Of a stretch of DNA of 64,000 nucleotides, positions 1-27,925 are shown in pieces. The stretch is taken from the NCBI RefSeq assembly GCF_028372415.1, contig NC_092873.1, positions 348,277,390 to 348,341,389 on the forward strand. The letters are read 5' to 3'. The notes beneath the pieces were generated by a model. That model searched no databases, was not told the DNA's origin, and worked only from the letters and a program-made list of their open reading frames with translations. Position 1 is the stretch's first letter. Every line of letters begins with the position of its first letter. A program made the position numbers and the translations under genes. Source of the stretch: Notamacropus eugenii. Lineage: Eukaryota; Chordata; Mammalia; Diprotodontia; Macropodidae.

Positions 1-534
1 TCCCCTTCCCTGCCCTTCCTTTTGTGTTTATAGATGTGTAGATATGGGTGTGGTGGGGGGGGGGCGGGGGGGGGGGGGGGTTGGTTGTTGTTTATGGAGG
101 GGCCTCAGCATGATGGGATGCGGTACAGCCTGCAACCTCAATGTAAGTGTTAAAAACAGCTTTGTTAAGTGATCTGTTCTTGTCACCACTTGTGACTTGT
201 GGCGTGTGCATGGTTTCCTTTTGAGTAGAGAGCCAGGCGTTCAATCTGCTTTCTTGCTTTTTCTCTTCCTCTTGGTTTTTACTTCTAGAACTGATCACAT
301 ATAGGCAGCAGCTAAGGAAGGAAGGACAAGGAATGGAAATCATTGCCCGTGAGAACTTCCTTCCCCCCCCCAGCCTTTCAGAGCTGAAGGAGGTGGTACA
401 AAGGGGATGGGAGGTGGGAGACTTTGACTTATGTTCAGAAAGGTGAAAATATTTCAAATGACTAAATAAGGAGCCTCCTTCCCTTCGACTTCAAGCATGG
501 CCTTAAGACAAAAGCATTTAATTTAGAGCCTTTG

Positions 535-925
535 GTGTAGTAGAAAGCATGTTGTCTTTGAGTAAGGCATGACCTGGGTTCAGATCCTGCCTGTGACCCT
601 CAACTGACTGTCACACTTGAGACTCCTCCACTCTTTGATATTGCCGTGTTATCCCACTTAACATGAAATTCTGCTGTCAAGACATTCAGTTATAATCCCA
701 CAGATGGTAACTTCATTTAACTGGAACTGACATTCCATCAAACACATGCAACAGAATGTTTAAACTAAGCGGGATCGTGATGTTGACAACCTAACCTGGA
801 GCCTCAGTACACCCTTTTGTAAAATGAGGATAATAACAGCTGTGCTACTTCACTCATAGACTTATTCTGAATCTCAAATAAGGCCGTGTGCCTAAAGCCC
901 TTTGTAAATCTTAAAGCATTATATA
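535..925 (+). repeat. MIR-type SINE, split by an insertion
   Basis: The 5' half (about 535-600) has the tRNA-like TAGTAGAAAGCATG...GGGTTCAGATCC core. The 3' half (about 790-925) has GAGCCTCAGTACACCC, then GTAAAATGAGGATAATAACA and TTTGTAAATCTTAAAGC. About 185 bp of unrecognised sequence separates them. Confidence 0.6.
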
Positions 926-989
926 AATGGTGCCCAATTTTTTGAATGTTTCTGGTGATTACATCAGTGTAGGGAACTCTCAGTGAGTT

Positions 990-1120
990 CTCCTAATGCA
1001 GATTGGTACCTGCTCGACAGCAGCATTGAGAGGTGAAATGACCTCCTAGGGTCACACAACCAGTATATATCAGAGGCAGGGCTAGAATCTAGGGCCTCCT
1101 TTCTCAAAGCTATTTACTAG
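990..1120 (+). repeat. MIR/THER-like SINE remnant
   Basis: It carries the diagnostic GGTCACACAACCAGTATATA...AGAGGCAGGGCTAGAATC core of MIR-type CORE-SINEs. It ends within about 50 bp of the PLEKHM1 acceptor at 1168. Confidence 0.55.
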
Positions 1121-1168
1121 ATTGCTTTTCATGAGGTCAATATTTGTTACTTGTCTCTTACAAAATAG

Positions 1169-18248
<17,080 letters not shown>

Positions 18249-20525
18249 CCCTTTGCCATTAGCCTTGTGTGCTTCTCTACCTCAGGCTACCAGGGAAAAG
18301 AAGACATAGGTTTAACATTCAAATGCATTTCCAGCAGAGACAGCGTGTGCAGATTAAGGGTGGGAAAAAAGAAACCCATCATCCATCTCCCTGCCACCGC
18401 CTTCAGCATTGACTGGAGGGCTCACTCCAGTTACTCTATAGCAGTTGCCCACCTGTCCAGCCCCTGGGATGGGAGCAACCTGGAAAAGCCACTGAAGAAG
18501 CACTACTCATTTCATATACTGGACATGAGAAGCTTGTGCTGCCATGTAATGCCCCTAAAGACTCGACTGCCTCTATTTGCACTAATCAGATACCGGCCTT
18601 TCTGGGTCTCCCTTTTCAGGGACCTACACCTCACCTCACCTCACCTTACTTCACCTTACCTAAGTCAGCCTGGCACCTACTGTGGAAAACTAGACTTATG
18701 GACATTCTAAATTCTGCATTACTGATTAAAAGCTCTAATTTTCTAAGGTATACTTTTTCTTTTCCTCCCTTTGAGTGGAAAAAAATATTTTTTATATTTG
18801 AACTCTGCCCAGGCCACCCAAGATATCCATTCCCACTTACGATGGAGTGGGAACACAGTGACTTCTTGAGACAGCAAAGATGGGGGTGCAGCTCTGGCCA
18901 GGGTGTGGAAGCTTGCTGTGTGTCCTGAGGGGCCCTACTGAACTTGTTTTGAGCAACATTGTGCCAAATAGCCCCGAGTGCCTGGTGGTGGAATCAGGGC
19001 CCAGGGAGATGCTCTTTCTTTTCCCTTTTTTCATCTCTCCTCACCACTGAGAACCCTGGCCCCCTTCTCTTTCAGGGAGGAGCTTCGGACTGCCTCATTT
19101 CCTTCTCATCTTGGAGCCTGGTCCCAACTGGAGACCATCACGAAATGACTCAGAACCAGCACTAAAAGCACTTTCCACCTTCCTTGTTCTTTAAGAACAT
19201 GGACCAGTGTCCTGCTTCTCTCCCCCATGAAAGACAGCCTCAAACTAGAAGTGGCAGCAGTGGCACAGCCATTCAGAAGTGGGCCAGGAGCTTCTAAAGT
19301 CTCCTTAACCTGCTCATGTTTGTCACCGCCTATGACAGAGGCTTGGCCTCAGGGGTACCTGGCATCCGTCCCATCTGCAGGTCTTCCAGGCCCTGCAGTA
19401 CAACAGTGGCTTCTGCTGGCCACGACCATTAGCCGCAGCCTCTGCCTGGCACTCATCTGTCCCTAGTTGGCCCCATCAAAGGCTGAGCATGGGGGGAAAG
19501 AGTTTGTGTGGCAGCTCTGACTGCCTAGACAGAGCTCCTGCAAGAAGCTTTGTGTTTAAAGGGAAATTTAATCTCATCTTTATATGAAGCCATTATTTTA
19601 TGAGACATTTTTCAACTCATCCATTAGAGAGGCATTATAAGAGATTATAAGCCTGATTATTAACAGAACTAGCATTAGAATTGAGGCAGGGAAGAGGGGG
19701 GAGAAGGAGTATGCATTTTTTCCTTCAAACAAATGAGGTGCTCACCCTCTTTGGGGGTTTCAGATGACTCATCTGTCTTCATCCACCAGCTGGCATGGCC
19801 TACTGCAGAACAATCCATTCCTAGGGCTCCTTCCTCATCCTAGATACCTGCAGATTAAGGATGAAACATGGCATTTGAGGCACATGGTGGCTATTATTAC
19901 TAGCACTGTTCCTCTCCCCTGCCCCCACCCCAAGAGTTACCTGCTTAGGCTAACTAAGCTGCTGAGTCACCTGCCTAACCCAGTAGAGCTGTGCATTGTG
20001 CAATGGATGGAGGCAGAGGCCAGGTGGGGGGAGGCTTCTGCCATTCCTGTTCTTTCTGCCACCTGCAGATAGCCAAGTACCTAGGCCCTCTACAGCTTTC
20101 TGGGATAGTAACTGTGTCACCCAAAGCAAGAACCACCCAGACAATGACCAAGATTCATTTTAAGCCTTAATTGCCCCAGTTGATTGGCCCAGCGTCTGTG
20201 TGTTTGTGTGTTGGGGGTGAGGAGAATATGAATGTGTGCTGGCCCTACATACTGACTTTTCCTCCAGGATCCAAGTGAATGTATTCAGTGGATCTTCCCT
20301 CATCCTATGTAGACATGACCCTGCTCCCTCATCACTGCCGTCTCTGGGTTTCTGTGCATTCATTCTTAACCCCTCCCAAATTATCCCCCAAAAATCTACT
20401 TGTTTTCACAAATGTTGACTTTATTCCCCATCTGGCTCAAAGCTAAGTGGATTCCAAATGGTGCCCATGTGGGTTTTGTGTTTTTAACTTTATTTTATAC
20501 AATAAACCATTTCTTGTGAGTGGGG
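18249..20525 (+). other. PLEKHM1: PLEKHM1 3' untranslated region
   Basis: The sequence from the stop codon to just past the poly(A) signal is largely free of interspersed repeats, unlike the introns. It holds a short run of CACCT/CACTT pentamers (about 18625-18662) and no open frame resembling a protein. The length of about 2.3 kb is plausible for this gene. The boundary at about 20525 is inferred from the AATAAA position; the cleavage site itself is not visible. Confidence 0.75.
20501..20506 (+). terminator. PLEKHM1: PLEKHM1 poly(A) signal AATAAA
   Basis: A canonical AATAAA hexamer lies in a T-rich stretch and is followed within about 20-30 nt by a GT-rich run (TTGTGAGTGGGG), as expected for a cleavage and polyadenylation site. 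It is about 2.25 kb after the PLEKHM1 stop codon. An upstream ATTAAA at about 18723 could give a minor short form but lacks as clear a GT-rich downstream element. Confidence 0.8.
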
Positions 20526-21099
20526 CTCTCTCCCTGGGAAGTCATTCTGCTCCTCTAGATGATACTCCAGTAAAGACTTTATCATCCTAATTTCCTGGCC
20601 TGTCTCAGACTCCCAAAGTCATCTTTGCAGCTACAGATCCCAGTCCTGTGGAAACTGAAGAGCTGGCTCTTCATCTCCTCCCACATCCTCTTATGAAAGC
20701 TTCTCTGTCTGATGGTGATTAGACAGAGGGCAATGAGGCCTGTGTCCTTGAAGGAAACAACAATAACCCAAACTTAATGGCAATGTCCAGTCACTGGGCA
20801 TTGAAAACACTTGAAGGGATAGGTGGCCACTAAAGTAACACTGAGGGGTTTCAGGAAAGGGTCTCCATCCAGCTGAAGGTCTTACCCTTAGAATCCTTTT
20901 GGCTTAAACCTTTGGCTAAAACAAAAATACCCACTGGAAAAAAAAGAGGCACATTGCATTCACAGAAGGGTGGAAGAGTTTACCAGGTCCTTTCCTAAAT
21001 GGAATTCCCATACCCTGATGTTTCCATGGGGGACAGGGGAAAGAAAAGGAGAGCCATGGAAAGGAAAAGTGCCATTAAAAATGAGGAAGGATTGAAATC

Positions 21100-21275
21100 A
21101 AGGATCATCTGGGCAGGTTTTCAGCAGAAGGCAAGTCCCTGCCTCACCTCCTGCATGACCTTGGCCAACAGTTTCTGGGCATCAGTTTCCTCCGTCTTTA
21201 AATGAGAGGGTTGTCCTAATGGCCTCTGAAGTCCCATGCAGCTGTAAATCTCTGTCCTCATTTGCTGGGTAGAAT
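21100..21275 (+). repeat. MIR SINE
   Basis: It reads CATGACCTTGGCCAACAG, then CATCAGTTTCCTCCGTCTTT and AAATGAGAGGGTTGTCC, in the order of the 3' two-thirds of MIR. Confidence 0.6.
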
Positions 21276-21519
21276 AGTCCTAATCATGATACCACTGAGG
21301 GTACTGCAGTCATCCTGCCCTTTCTCCCAGCTGTAAGCCCCCTAGAATCCATGCAGACCACTGGACTGCTCACACTGCTTGGATGAGATGGAACTTTCCA
21401 ATGTTTCTTGTGGTGAGATGGTGCATCACCAAGCCTGCCCTGCCATTGCCTCATAAAGCCCTCCAGGCCCTTGGCATGGTCATCTGACCTAATGTAACAG
21501 GACATTCAGGCTTTTTCTG

Positions 21520-21800
21520 GAGGCAGCTAGTGACTTGGTGGATAACTGGGTGGGCCTGGAAACTGGTGGACTCAAGTTTGAATCCAGCCTCAGCCACTAG
21601 CTTTGTGACGCTCAGGAAGTCACTTATGACACTCGGCAAGTCACTTAACCACTGCCTCAAGTTGCCTTAACTGCAAAATGGGGACTGTAATAACACCTAC
21701 CTCACAGGGTTGTGACGATCAAATATTTGTAAAAAAAAAAACAAGCAACCACTTAGTGTCATGGTTGGCACATAGTAGGCCCCATATAAATGCTCATCTC
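21520..21800 (+). repeat. Marsupial tRNA-derived SINE (MAR1/WSINE type)
   Basis: It has a GGAGGCAGCTAGTGACTTGG head, a TCAAGTTTGAATCCAGCCTC box, two GTCACTT...AACC blocks and a CTGCAAAATGGGGACTG then TAATAACACCTACCTCACAG tail, ending near GCACATAGTAGGCCCC. Confidence 0.7.
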
Positions 21801-22669
21801 CTTCCCCTTGTTTACCCCATCGTTGCACCCTTAGGCTTTCTGGATCTGTCCATCTACTCCATAACTGAATTTATGATGTGTCAGCTCATTAGAGTGTGAG
21901 TTCCTTGAGAGCAGGGACTGTCAGCCTTTCTGTTAATATTGCCAACCCTTGGACAAAGTAAGTACTTCATGTTTTTTCATTCATTCATTTATTATATAGC
22001 TAGAATAAAATAGATGGTTTACAAAATGATAGCCTATGAAATAACTAGTGTGATTATCTGCAGTTTAGAGAAGAAGAAACAGGTCCAGAAAGAGAACAAA
22101 TTGTCCCAAGGTTACGTAAGATGTGTCAAAAATGAGATTTGGACCCAAGTCTCTGTGGTCTGAAGCTCTTTCATGGTGCAGGATAACACCCTTCCTCAGA
22201 TACTTGTCAGCTCTGTGACCCAGGGCAAGTCCCTAACCTCCCTCAGCCTCAGTTCCTATAAAATGTGATTAAACAGCCCCTACCAGACAGGATTACTGCA
22301 AAGCTCCAGTATCATATCTCTAAAGGACATAGCAATCCTTAGAGCACAAGATAAATACCAGCTATTTCTACTGTGCCTTGCTGTCCCTTGTAATAATAGC
22401 TAACATTTATATATAGCATGTTAAAAAGAGAGAGAGGGTGGGTTCTGAGGCAGATGATGGGGCTGACTTCCCTATGGAGTCTGTGAGTCAGTGTCACAGA
22501 GCCTAGCACTGGCTTCCAAAGATATTGGGCTTCAGGCAAATGAGAAAGAAATTCCCCAGGCAATTTCCCAGAAATCTCTCCACTTGAAAAGCCAGCATCT
22601 TCATGCAGTCTTGCTACCTCAGACTCCCAGCTTCCAATCTTCCTTCTTCAGCTTTACCTCCCCACACAG

Positions 22670-23060
22670 TTGCCAAAGTCTTCATTGTGTCCCTATCACA
22701 TGGAGGATCAAATCACTCAGTTTGGTACAGTCTACAGATTCTAATCATCCTTCCCCAACCTTCTCTCTAATTCCAAGTTTATTCTCTTGCTCCCCTTCAT
22801 GGACCACGTTTCAGCCAAACTGGCCTACTTGCCAGACTCGTTGCTCCTCCCTATACTATCTTTGTATAGGCTGGTCTCTATCCCTGGAATGCACTCTTCC
22901 CCTGATTGTTTCAAGGAGCACCCTAGGTGTCATGTATGGGAAGCCTTTCTTGGTCCTCTTAGTTATTCCTGTTTGCTTTGATGTATCATGTACATACTTA
23001 TCTGTTTACATATTAGAACCATTCCCCCACTCCCTTAACCCCTCAAAACATAAGTTGTTT
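22670..23060 (+). repeat. L2 LINE 3' part
   Basis: Sense-orientation L2 blocks occur in order: CATGGAGGATCAAATCACTC, CAGCCAAACTGGCCTACTTG and TCTCTATCCCTGGAATGCAC. A long open stretch over this region is L2-derived and not a host gene. Confidence 0.75.
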
Positions 23061-24654
23061 GTGGACAGGTGAGGAGGGTAGGGGAGTACTGACTACATGT
23101 AGTAGTAGGTGGGTGCCTACTATTGATTAAGGGGTTGATTCTTTGTCTCTAGGGGCTGGTGCCATCCTTTGAACCTTCAGTCATCATTTTGCTGTGATGA
23201 TGGTACACCAGTCATGTAGCCAAAAGGAAACAGAACAGATGGACCCAAGTGCCACACTTATGTCCAGGAAATATGAGAAGTGCCAGAGGAAAGCCTCTAG
23301 TGCACTGGGTGAATCATCTGTAGGTTTTAGGGACACAGCCACAGAAAGTTCAGAACTGATCAGATTGAGGTATGAGAAGGTAAGATCATGGGTCCTTTGA
23401 GACAATAAACTGATGCGAACAGCTAGGGAGACGTTTTGGTTTGGGAGCTATTTGGTTCAGAGGGCTCCCTGCCCAGTCCTGCTTCCAAAAATTTCTAACA
23501 GACATTGGTGGGGGAATGTCTTGCCTACCAGGAGTGTGTGTTTGGAAGGGATTAGAGGTGGATTCCCCTACCAGTTAGAAAGAGGGCAAGTTCCAAAGGT
23601 CACCGGTCACCAGCCACTAGCCCCATCACCCTAGCCTTCTAGGAGGGTTCAACTTTAGCTCAAGGCCCTAGAATTTCTGAAGATGAAAGTGGTCCATCCT
23701 GGGGTGAAGAAGAAGACAAGTAAAAGTGGAGAGTTTTATTCTCTAGATAACAAGGGAATAGACTGACCCTTGCTTCCTCTGCCTAGTTCCTCTCTTTCTA
23801 TCCAGGCTGGGAGAAGCAGGGCCTGTGGCTAGGCAAACATCTGCTCAAAGCTCCATGTGCTTTTCTGCTGGTGGGAGTCAGGGTGTCTATGTACAGGGAG
23901 GCTTGGGCTGGGGGTGGGAGTCCTTGTTCCTGTTGTCATCCTCTTGATTCTGCACAAAACCTTTCCACCTTAATTCTTCCCTGAGGAACCCAGATTGACA
24001 TCGCTGGGGACAAAAAGAAGTCATATAATGGGAATGGGAAAGAGAAGTATGAATCAGGTGCTGTCATCTCCTGCTTCAATGAAGCTTTTACCCAATCCAT
24101 TCATCAATGAAGGCTCTCCTCTCCACTACTACCACTACCCCTTGCCTAATTAACACAGGGGGAAAAGAAGTTGTGGAGTTTGGATGATTTCACCCTGAAA
24201 CAGATCGACTTTCTCTTCCCTAAGATTTGACTTCAAACTTGAAGTTCCTTATTCACAAGCTAGGTGTAAGAGGTCCAAACACTGCTTGCTCCTCAGATCC
24301 TCTCCCCTAAAGAAGTGTGTTGTGATTGGGAGTTTCATCTCTCTCTTCATTAAAACAGTACATGCTTATCTATGGAGAATGAACACCAGAGCATCTAGGG
24401 AGGGGATCTGGATAACTGTACCCTGTAGGTTGTTTGGATGAAGGGGTAAGAGTCTGGTGACACTACAGAGACCTCTCTGCTTTGGAAGTCAGGCAGACTT
24501 GGCCAGATTCTCACTTGCTGTCCAAAGATTCCTTCACCAACAGAGGAAGTGACTGGGGTCTTTATCAGAAGTCTTTTCCCATTTTCACCACAGAAAAAGA
24601 GCCCTGAGGAAGAAAGAGCTACTCTCTGCAGCCTCTGGTTATTCATAAGACTTT

Positions 24655-25385
24655 TCTTAAGCAATTTCCTTGTGTCAGGCTCTGTACTAGACACCCAGGA
24701 TACATACAAAAGTGAAACAAACAATCCCTGACTCGGGGAGCTTACAACCTATCAGAGAGAGACAACATGAACATTTTCTGGTACATAAAGAATAAATAAG
24801 GGCAGTTAGGTGGCACAGTGGGTAGAGTGCCAGGCCTGCAGTCCCGATGACTCATCTTCCTGAGTTCAAATCTGGCCTCAGATAATTACTAGCTGTGTGA
24901 CCCTGGGCAAGTCACTTAACCCTTTTTGCTCTAATTTCCTCATGTGTAAAATGAGTTAAAGAAGAAAATGGCAAACCATTCCAGTATCTTTGCCAACAAA
25001 ATCCCAAATGGGGTCACAAAGAGTCAGACACGGCTGAGCAACAGCAAAATAAAGCAAGGGGAGGGAGGAAGCATGAACAGTTGAGAGGGAGGTCGGGAAA
25101 GTCTTGATAGGATGATTGAGCTGAACCATGAAGGAAGCTAAGGAGAGAGAACATTCTAGACATGAGGGACAGCATATACAAAATCATGGAGATGAGAGAT
25201 GAAGTGCCAAGAAGAATGAGAAGCTCAGTTTGGCTGGAGCAGAGTGTGAGAAGGGGAGTAATGTGTAATAAGGCTGGAAATGAAGGTTTCCAGTATAAAT
25301 GCTTCTGTGGGAGTGGGCTTGCAGATTTATCCACACTGGACTTTTCTGAGATTCTTTTGTATAAGGTGTTGTACATGCAAAGACA
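24655..25385 (-). repeat. L2 LINE 3' part, antisense, interrupted by a SINE
   Basis: The antisense L2 tail (TTGTGTCAGGCTCTGTACTA, CCAGGATACATACAAAAGTG, GGGAGCTTACAACCTATCAG) is broken at about 24795 by a MAR1-type SINE. It resumes at about 25050 with GAGGGAGGTCGGGAAAGTC and CATTCTAGACATGAGGGACA. Confidence 0.7.
24795..25045 (+). repeat. MAR1-type SINE nested in L2
   Basis: A near-full-length copy: GGGCAGTTAGGTGGCACAGT head, GAGTTCAAATCTGGCCTCAG, TGACCCTGGGCAAGTCACTT, GAAAATGGCAAACCATTCCA and the 3' end GGGGTCACAAAGAGTCAGAC followed by TGAGCAACAGC. It is younger than the L2 it splits. Confidence 0.9.
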
Positions 25386-26589
25386 ATGCTTTAGCCTCCC
25401 CAAGTCACTAACCTGTTATCTACAATTTGGGACCATGGATTTTACCAAGGGTGCTCGAGTTGATTTGCTGGGGACAACAAATGTTTAACTGGAGGAAGAA
25501 TTGAAGGGAGTGGTCTTTGGATGTCCAAGAACTATTCATAAGAAAAGGAGCTGAATTGAGGTTTTGAACTATCAATGATACATCAACACAAAAGATTATG
25601 GGATGCAAATTAATTCCTTGAGTGAGAAAGGAAGAAACCAGATAGGATGAAGACTGATAGGCCATGCCTCATGGTGAACTTTAAAAGTCATTTCATTGTG
25701 TCCAAGAAACAGTTTCAAAGAGGAACCCAAACTGAGTCCAGAACAGACTCAAAGAGGAACCCAGCACCTGATGGGACCACGAGAAGACCCATGGAGCTAG
25801 AGAAAGGGAAGCTATAAGAAGCCTTGTGGAGCCAGGAGAGTGGAACCATAGACAGAGGCATCCACAACAAAGAAAGGGCTTAGGATGCTGGAACTGAGGC
25901 CGTTTGGGTCAATCAGGGACAAGGTGGGTCAGGACCAAGGTAGTGTTGCCATAATCTCCCTACCCCAGGTGATAACCCTCTATTTCCTTTCTCCCCTTGA
26001 GCTCCCTCAAGGAAACCTAAAACCTTTTCTTCCCGACTAGAGGAGAGTTTACCTTTCTTTATTTTAAATGTTTACTTCGTCTTTATAAACAGCGTTAACT
26101 ACTCTACCACTGAAGTGCTTTGCCAGAAGCACTGTCATTGGTTGAGAGTTCAGAGCTAACAAAAAGTTCAAAAGAATTACAGATGCTTTGATACTACTTC
26201 CCAGGGTGAAGGGAGTTTTGTCGTGGTTATTGTTTGTTTTCTTTTCTTTTATATCCTGGGAAGCCACTAATGGGGTGAGAGACAAAAAGGGAGTGATTGT
26301 TGGACCCTGAATACCGCTACACCATCTCCTTTACACTGTTTCCTTTTTGTCTTCGCCTTCTCAGCATCCAGTACAGTTCTTGGAACACAGTAGTCACTTA
26401 ATAAATTTTTGCTGAATTGTATCCAACTCTCATGTTATTGGACCCTGAGGAACAATGGGAAGGGGGAGTGGGCAGTAGGATGAATGGGGAAAGGAGACAA
26501 TAGGATGGACTGGAGCACTGGCCAGCAAAGAAACCTGTCCCCCTTCCAGTCCCCTAGTCAGCATGTAGGCAATTTAGGGCTCCAGTCAA

Positions 26590-26770
26590 TCTTGTATAGG
26601 ATCATGAGATTATAGGATTATGAACTGGAAAAGAATTCAGAGATTATTTAAAACAACCTCTTCACTTTACAGTTGAGAATACTGAAGCCCAGAGAAGTTT
26701 GATGAGCTGTCCAAAGTCACACAGGTGGCCAGTATTAGAGTTGAGATTTGAATCTAGTTTCTCTGATTTG
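26590..26770 (+). repeat. THER/MIR-like SINE
   Basis: It has CTGGAAAAGAATTCAGAG, CACTTTACAGTTGAGAATAC, CCAAAGTCACACAGGTGGCC and GAGATTTGAATCTAG in family order. Confidence 0.65.
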
Positions 26771-26834
26771 AGAGCTAATGCTTTTTCCAGATTCAATGGA
26801 TTGACAGGCACCAGATATAACGCAAAGAAAGAAA

Positions 26835-27015
26835 TCATTCTATCAAGATTTGGATGCAGAGGACCTAGGTTCTTATCCTAGCTGTGGCCCCAGGCAAATC
26901 ACTTAACCACTCTGTACCTCAGTTTCCGCAAATCTATAAAGTGAAGGTGTTACTGGCACTACCTAAAAGTGCTGTATTTTTGAAAACTTAAAGTGTAAGC
27001 TAGTATGTATTCTGG
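26835..27015 (+). repeat. MIR SINE
   Basis: It contains CCCCAGGCAAATCACTTAACC, CTCTGTACCTCAGTTTCCGC and ATAAAGTGAAGGTGTTACTG in MIR order. Confidence 0.65.
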
Positions 27016-27139
27016 GGACCAGATTGCTACTCTACAAAGTGACCTTTCTTCAGTGCTGACAAGTGAACAGGGATATATAGTGTGAGACCCTTTTGAAAGG
27101 GGGAGGGGAAATCTCTCTTACTAGAGGGAGACCCTAGTA

Positions 27140-27470
27140 AAACTTAGGGATGAAGGCAGCAGAAACGATACTTGCCCTGAAGTCAATAATCACGGGATTG
27201 AATCAAGCCCTCTAACCCTGGCTGTGTGACCACAGACAAGTCCATCAACCTTTTTGAGCCTGTTTCTTCATCTATAAAATGGACAAGACCACCTTGCCCA
27301 CAGAATTATTTGGGAGTTTAAATTAGATAGTTGTATGGGAATCAAATGAGATAACATATGTACAGCACTTTGTAAACTTGAAAGAGCTATTATAAATTAT
27401 ATAAATGGTAGCTTATTATTATTAATTATTAAGAGCTTTTTGCCAACCTTAGGATGCTATATAAGAAACA
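27140..27470 (+). repeat. MIR-like SINE with long 3' part
   Basis: It reads GGCTGTGTGACCACAGACAA, AGCCTGTTTCTTCATCTATA, AAATGAGATAACATATGTAC and AGCACTTTGTAAACTTGAAA in family order, ending in an ATT-rich tail. Confidence 0.65.
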
Positions 27471-27586
27471 ACTATTAGTATTTTGGTGAAAGTACAATAA
27501 CAGTGGAAAGAAGCACAGGACCCCCCAGCCTCTGGAACCATGGGGGGCAGGGAGGCTGTGGATGGAAGAGGAGACGTGGAAAGTTC

Positions 27587-27587
27587 T

Positions 27588-27621
<34 letters not shown>

Positions 27622-27622
27622 A
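27587..27622. repeat. (TG)n microsatellite
   Basis: A TGCG/TG run of about 35 bp, about 200 bp upstream of the candidate ARHGAP27 non-coding exon. Confidence 0.9.
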
Positions 27623-27779
27623 CACTTGCTCATCCTTAGCAAAGGGATAAATTCTTTTCCCTCATTCTACTTACTTCTGGGGAAAAGCCCAGGTGTGGCT
27701 GAGGTTTCAGCCCTGGGAGGGCTGGCCCAGCAGGGACAGGAAGCAAGGACGCCGGGGATTGTCTCTCCCAGCAGCCGCA

Positions 27780-27925
27780 GTCCCCAGTTTAGGAGGAAGT
27801 ATGCTGGGCGCTCTCCGCCGGTGACTCCACTCTCTATATTGTTCAACAGGAAACGAGGGAACGAGCAAGTGAGAAAGGAAGGGAGGGAGCCCGTCAGCTA
27901 GCCAGCCCTAGGTCGACTAATCCAG
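27780..27925 (+). other. ARHGAP27: Candidate non-coding first exon of ARHGAP27
   Basis: A GC-richer, repeat-free stretch contains CpG dinucleotides and ETS-like GGAA motifs. It ends in a near-perfect donor, CCAG|GTGAGT, at 27926. No long open frame is present, which fits a 5'UTR exon that could splice to the acceptor at 30979. The left edge is a guess because a transcription start site cannot be read from sequence. Confidence 0.4.

Larger units (their letters stand above)
1..1168 (+). other. PLEKHM1 intron (partial) with MIR remnants
   Basis: There is no exon here that I can support. The stretch holds a G-homopolymer (55-80, one C interruption). MIR-like halves lie at about 535-600 and 790-925, with unrelated sequence between them. 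Another MIR/THER-like piece at about 990-1120 sits directly before the exon. Confidence 0.6.
20526..27500. other. Intergenic region between PLEKHM1 and ARHGAP27
   Basis: About 7 kb with no gene I can support on either strand. It carries MIR copies (about 21100-21275, 22190-22400, 26835-27015, 27140-27470), a tRNA-derived SINE (21520-21800) and L2 pieces on both strands (21880-21985, 22670-23060, 24655-25385, 26365-26420). A MAR1-type SINE is nested at 24795-25045, and there is a THER-like piece at 26590-26770. The stretches 20530-21090, 23070-24640 and 25390-26340 are unassigned. Confidence 0.6.

Noticed and set aside
92-457. 121-codon open frame on the - strand near the left edge
   Set aside because: It lies in a PLEKHM1 intron with homopolymers and no recognisable domain.
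18723-18728. ATTAAA as the main PLEKHM1 poly(A) signal
   Set aside because: The canonical AATAAA at 20501 has a better downstream GT-rich element, and the sequence between is repeat-poor like a 3'UTR.
22491-23072. 193-codon open frame on the + strand
   Set aside because: It overlaps a sense L2 3' end with clear L2 blocks and has no host protein similarity I recognise.
24395-24724. 109-codon open frame on the - strand in the intergenic region
   Set aside because: Part of it is L2 sequence, and no protein family is recognised.
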